From: Bacteroidota bacterium
GTDB lineage: Bacteria > Bacteroidota > Kryptoniia > Kryptoniales > JAKASW01
Direction: 5' to 3'
Length of the DNA stretch: 16,873 nucleotides
Assembly: GCA_021796055.1 (NCBI GenBank)
Contig: JAJYOS010000031.1
Coordinates: 1 to 16,873, forward strand
The translations under genes and the position numbers were made by a program. Shown in pieces: positions 16,401 to 16,873 of the stretch. Below the pieces are notes generated by a model. It was not told the DNA's origin. It searched no databases and worked only from the letters and a program-made list of their open reading frames with translations. Each line of letters opens with the position of its first letter. Position 1 is the first letter of the stretch.

Positions 16401-16528
16401 AGCGTCATCTTTGCGAGGAGGGAATCGACCCGCTGATCCAGAGTCTGAGCCCGCAACGTGCCGGCAACGAACAAAATCAAAACCGAGAAGACGGGAAAAT
16501 AAAGAAAACGCGAAGTTTTTCGACCCAT
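13412..16528 (-). CDS. Secreted multidomain glycoside hydrolase family 3 (beta-glucosidase type) with T9SS domain
   Basis: This 1,038-residue enzyme has a signal peptide (FPVFSVLILFVAGTLRAQ). The GH3 N-terminal barrel covers about residues 31-310: LYDGPHGVR near 71-79, KHYNANGKEDNR from K168, and nucleophile D247 in VISDWGS. The GH3 C-terminal domain covers about 335-560, with the likely acid/base E437 in GEGFDR followed by INLPGEQ. Then come an FN3-like domain (about 570-680; AGDEVAELYLS, LEGFKRVTLNPGE), a CARDB-like adhesion domain (about 688-805), and an F5/8-type C (discoidin/CBM32-like) domain (about 815-937; DGNLGTRWSS, WLKVDLGG). Last is a T9SS type A domain (about 955-1038; NFPNPFNPTTTISY, VKKMLMLK). 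It probably cleaves terminal beta-glucosyl or similar residues at the cell surface. The ATG at 16528 is clear. The gene is first in its group and has the shared operator-like site upstream. Confidence 0.95.
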   Translation of the reverse strand: MGRKTSRFLYFPVFSVLILFVAGTLRAQTLDQRVDSLLAKMTLDEKILQLHGQGGFNTADNIRLRIPGFQLYDGPHGVRYGNATSFPVSIGMAATWDVDLIREVGVALGQEFRGKGFHQMLGPSMDICRDPRYGRSPESGGEDSYLCARITTSLIKGVQSTGCIATAKHYNANGKEDNRTNNNISISQRMLMEEYGLNFRTAVQEGGVMCVMNAYNLINGQKCAENYNLLTGILRDQWGFPFYVISDWGSIWNTANTVNAGCTIDMGDTQYQDNLLNAVNAGSVSVATIDNAVRDELKTKALAGMLDYYLPGNPGDVNSVGHQQLCLQAGRESLVLLKNDGSILPLDKDSVTTVAVIGPSAAVCQTDASGSSWVTPFYSVSPLQGIQNKIGSSKVVYAKGCDINSSDTTGFAAALSAAAAADYIIYVGGLDGTQEGEGFDRVGGSINLPGEQETLINRLASVNRNLVCVIESGGICGVDGCIGSMRGLIYGFYPGQEGGNAIADVIFGDYNPEGKLPVTMPKSDSQLPPYTLSYDNEYGAGYRWFDQMGYIPEFAFGFGLSYTTFSYGNIVVTPSSVAAGQNITVSVDITNTGSRAGDEVAELYLSHTSSVGLWMPVKQLEGFKRVTLNPGEMKTVTFTLTNDNLYYYDTTSSSYKVDPGKYTVKVGGSSDSLPMSGSFDITSAPPKPDLVITNIKWFPRFPVKGDKVVFLAMVKNQGTGPSPSGAAEKVNFYVDGNEVSRAVTSKESIPAGGMALVCADTGVGSAINSWNADQIGNFAVKAVVNADNSIDELINDDNTCEDTVAVIPKPPVNLALLKTATASSVESNSYPPSYAVDGNLGTRWSSQFADPQWLKVDLGGVYNIDHVTISWEAAYATEYEVLVSEDGTNWQVAQHVTNGTGGLSVLPVSLTGRYVTVYGLHRATQYGYSIYELGVYSLDSTTGVTESVETPDRYLLDDNFPNPFNPTTTISYRLPIAGHVVLDVYDVLGRKVFTLVDGRENAGCYSVKFDGSKLASGVYFYRLTSGGYSSVKKMLMLK
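13619..13654 (-). repeat. T9SS-domain core repeat, copy 2
   Basis: This block encodes N-F-PNPFNPTTTI at the start of the GH3 sorting domain. It is 34/36 identical to 7588-7623, including most third codon positions. Confidence 0.8.
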
Positions 16529-16563
16529 GACCTACATCTCTTTGTTTGAATACTTATAAGCGG

Positions 16564-16584
16564 TTCACAAACGGTGCCAACCGG
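16564..16584 (-). promoter_or_regulatory. Shared upstream element B, copy 2 (GH3)
   Basis: TTCACAAACGGTGCC followed by AACCGG on the + strand matches the element at 11684-11706, apart from one substitution and a 2-base insertion. It starts 36 bases before the GH3 ATG and 87 bases from element A, against 86 in the symporter copy. In this copy CGGTT/AACCG arms could also pair. Confidence 0.5.
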
Positions 16585-16650
16585 ACGGGAATCAGAGAGG
16601 GCAAAATCTTCGCATCCGCGCCGATATGAAGGTCAAATCTGGGGTTCCCA

Positions 16651-16679
16651 TTATCGGATTGATAAAAGCCCTTTTATTA
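16651..16679 (-). promoter_or_regulatory. Shared upstream element A, copy 2: TTATC-N5-GATAA operator candidate (GH3)
   Basis: TTATC-GGATT-GATAA at 16651-16665 lies within a 17-base exact match (16651-16667) to the symporter upstream site. TTATTA at 16674 has the identical offset of 23 bases. It lies about 123 bases before the GH3 start, where a promoter and its operator would be expected. Confidence 0.6.
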
Positions 16680-16873
16680 TTTTGTGAAACCTTCGCGCGG
16701 TGCAGGCGAAATCCTTTCTCAGAATGGCAGAAAAGGGAGGAATGTCGCGTCGAAATCGGACTGATTGTTGCACGCTTCTATTCGAATTTACTGGAACGAA
16801 CAAGCCCCTGTCGGAACATGGATTATTTCTCGAGTCTATTGATGGACCTACGGCACAATATCATGAAGACATT

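Larger units (their letters stand above)
16529..16873. other. Upstream region of the GH3 gene, no supported gene
   Basis: These 345 bases hold the two shared elements (16564-16584 and 16651-16679) and a CGCGCGG at 16694-16700 that also occurs at a similar offset upstream of the symporter. A + strand ATG at 16818 opens 18 codons to the right edge without a good Shine-Dalgarno. It may be the start of a divergent gene, but it is too short to call. On the minus strand all frames from the edge meet stops within about 50 bases. Confidence 0.6.

Noticed and set aside
16818..16873. Start of a divergent + strand gene (M-D-Y-F-S-S-L-L-M-D-L-R, open to the right edge).
   Set aside because: Only 18 codons are visible, with a weak ribosome binding site. 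It is plausible but cannot be supported within the window.
1..16873. CRISPR arrays, tRNA or rRNA genes, insertion sequences, phage or defence genes.
   Set aside because: I found no regularly spaced repeats, tRNA-like folds, transposase or integrase genes, or terminal inverted repeats while reading both strands.

Overview
The window carries eight genes, all read on the minus strand. One of them (1346-4478) is split by a frameshift. Base composition is moderate by eye, with a little over half G+C. Several proteins end in C-terminal domains of the type IX secretion system (T9SS, 'type A sorting domain', core motif N-[YF]-PNPFNPTTTI). There is also a PorV/PorQ-family outer-membrane protein, a TonB-dependent receptor with an N-terminal carboxypeptidase-regulatory-like domain, and an Asp-box protein. 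Together these point to the Bacteroidota/Chlorobi/Ignavibacteria group, most likely an Ignavibacteria-like heterotroph. The placement is inference from protein style, because no rRNA or other marker gene is present.

Layout in transcription order, from high to low coordinates: (i) a secreted multidomain glycoside hydrolase family 3 (GH3) enzyme (13412-16528), then a family 30 (GH30) enzyme (11863-13305). (ii) An SGLT-like sodium:sugar symporter (10024-11655), then a secreted CBM9-like/FN3 protein with a T9SS domain (7381-9951), closed by a strong intrinsic terminator (7327-7373). (iii) A TonB-dependent receptor (4503-7274), a large Ca-loop/FN3/T9SS-domain protein broken by one extra base (1346-4478), a PorV-family barrel (299-1333), and the start of an Asp-box protein running off the left edge (1-233). 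Genes in group (iii) are 12 to 65 bases apart and look like one operon.

Groups (i) and (ii) read as a beta-glucan utilisation locus. The surface or secreted GH3 and the GH30 would release sugars, the CBM9-like protein would bind the glycan at the surface, and the symporter would import the monosaccharide. The GH3 and symporter genes share two upstream DNA elements at nearly the same mutual spacing. One is the exact 17-mer TTATCGGATTGATAAAA, which holds the inverted repeat TTATC-N5-GATAA. The other is TTCAYAAACGGTGCC, about 86 bases closer to the gene. This is the best evidence in the window for a shared regulon, although no regulator gene is present.

Group (iii) is a receptor/surface-protein/shuttle set with no SusD lipoprotein. 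A TonB-dependent receptor and a T9SS-exported protein sit beside a PorV paralogue, the family that ferries T9SS cargo. I know of no assigned function for this combination, and it is the best candidate here for an undescribed system.
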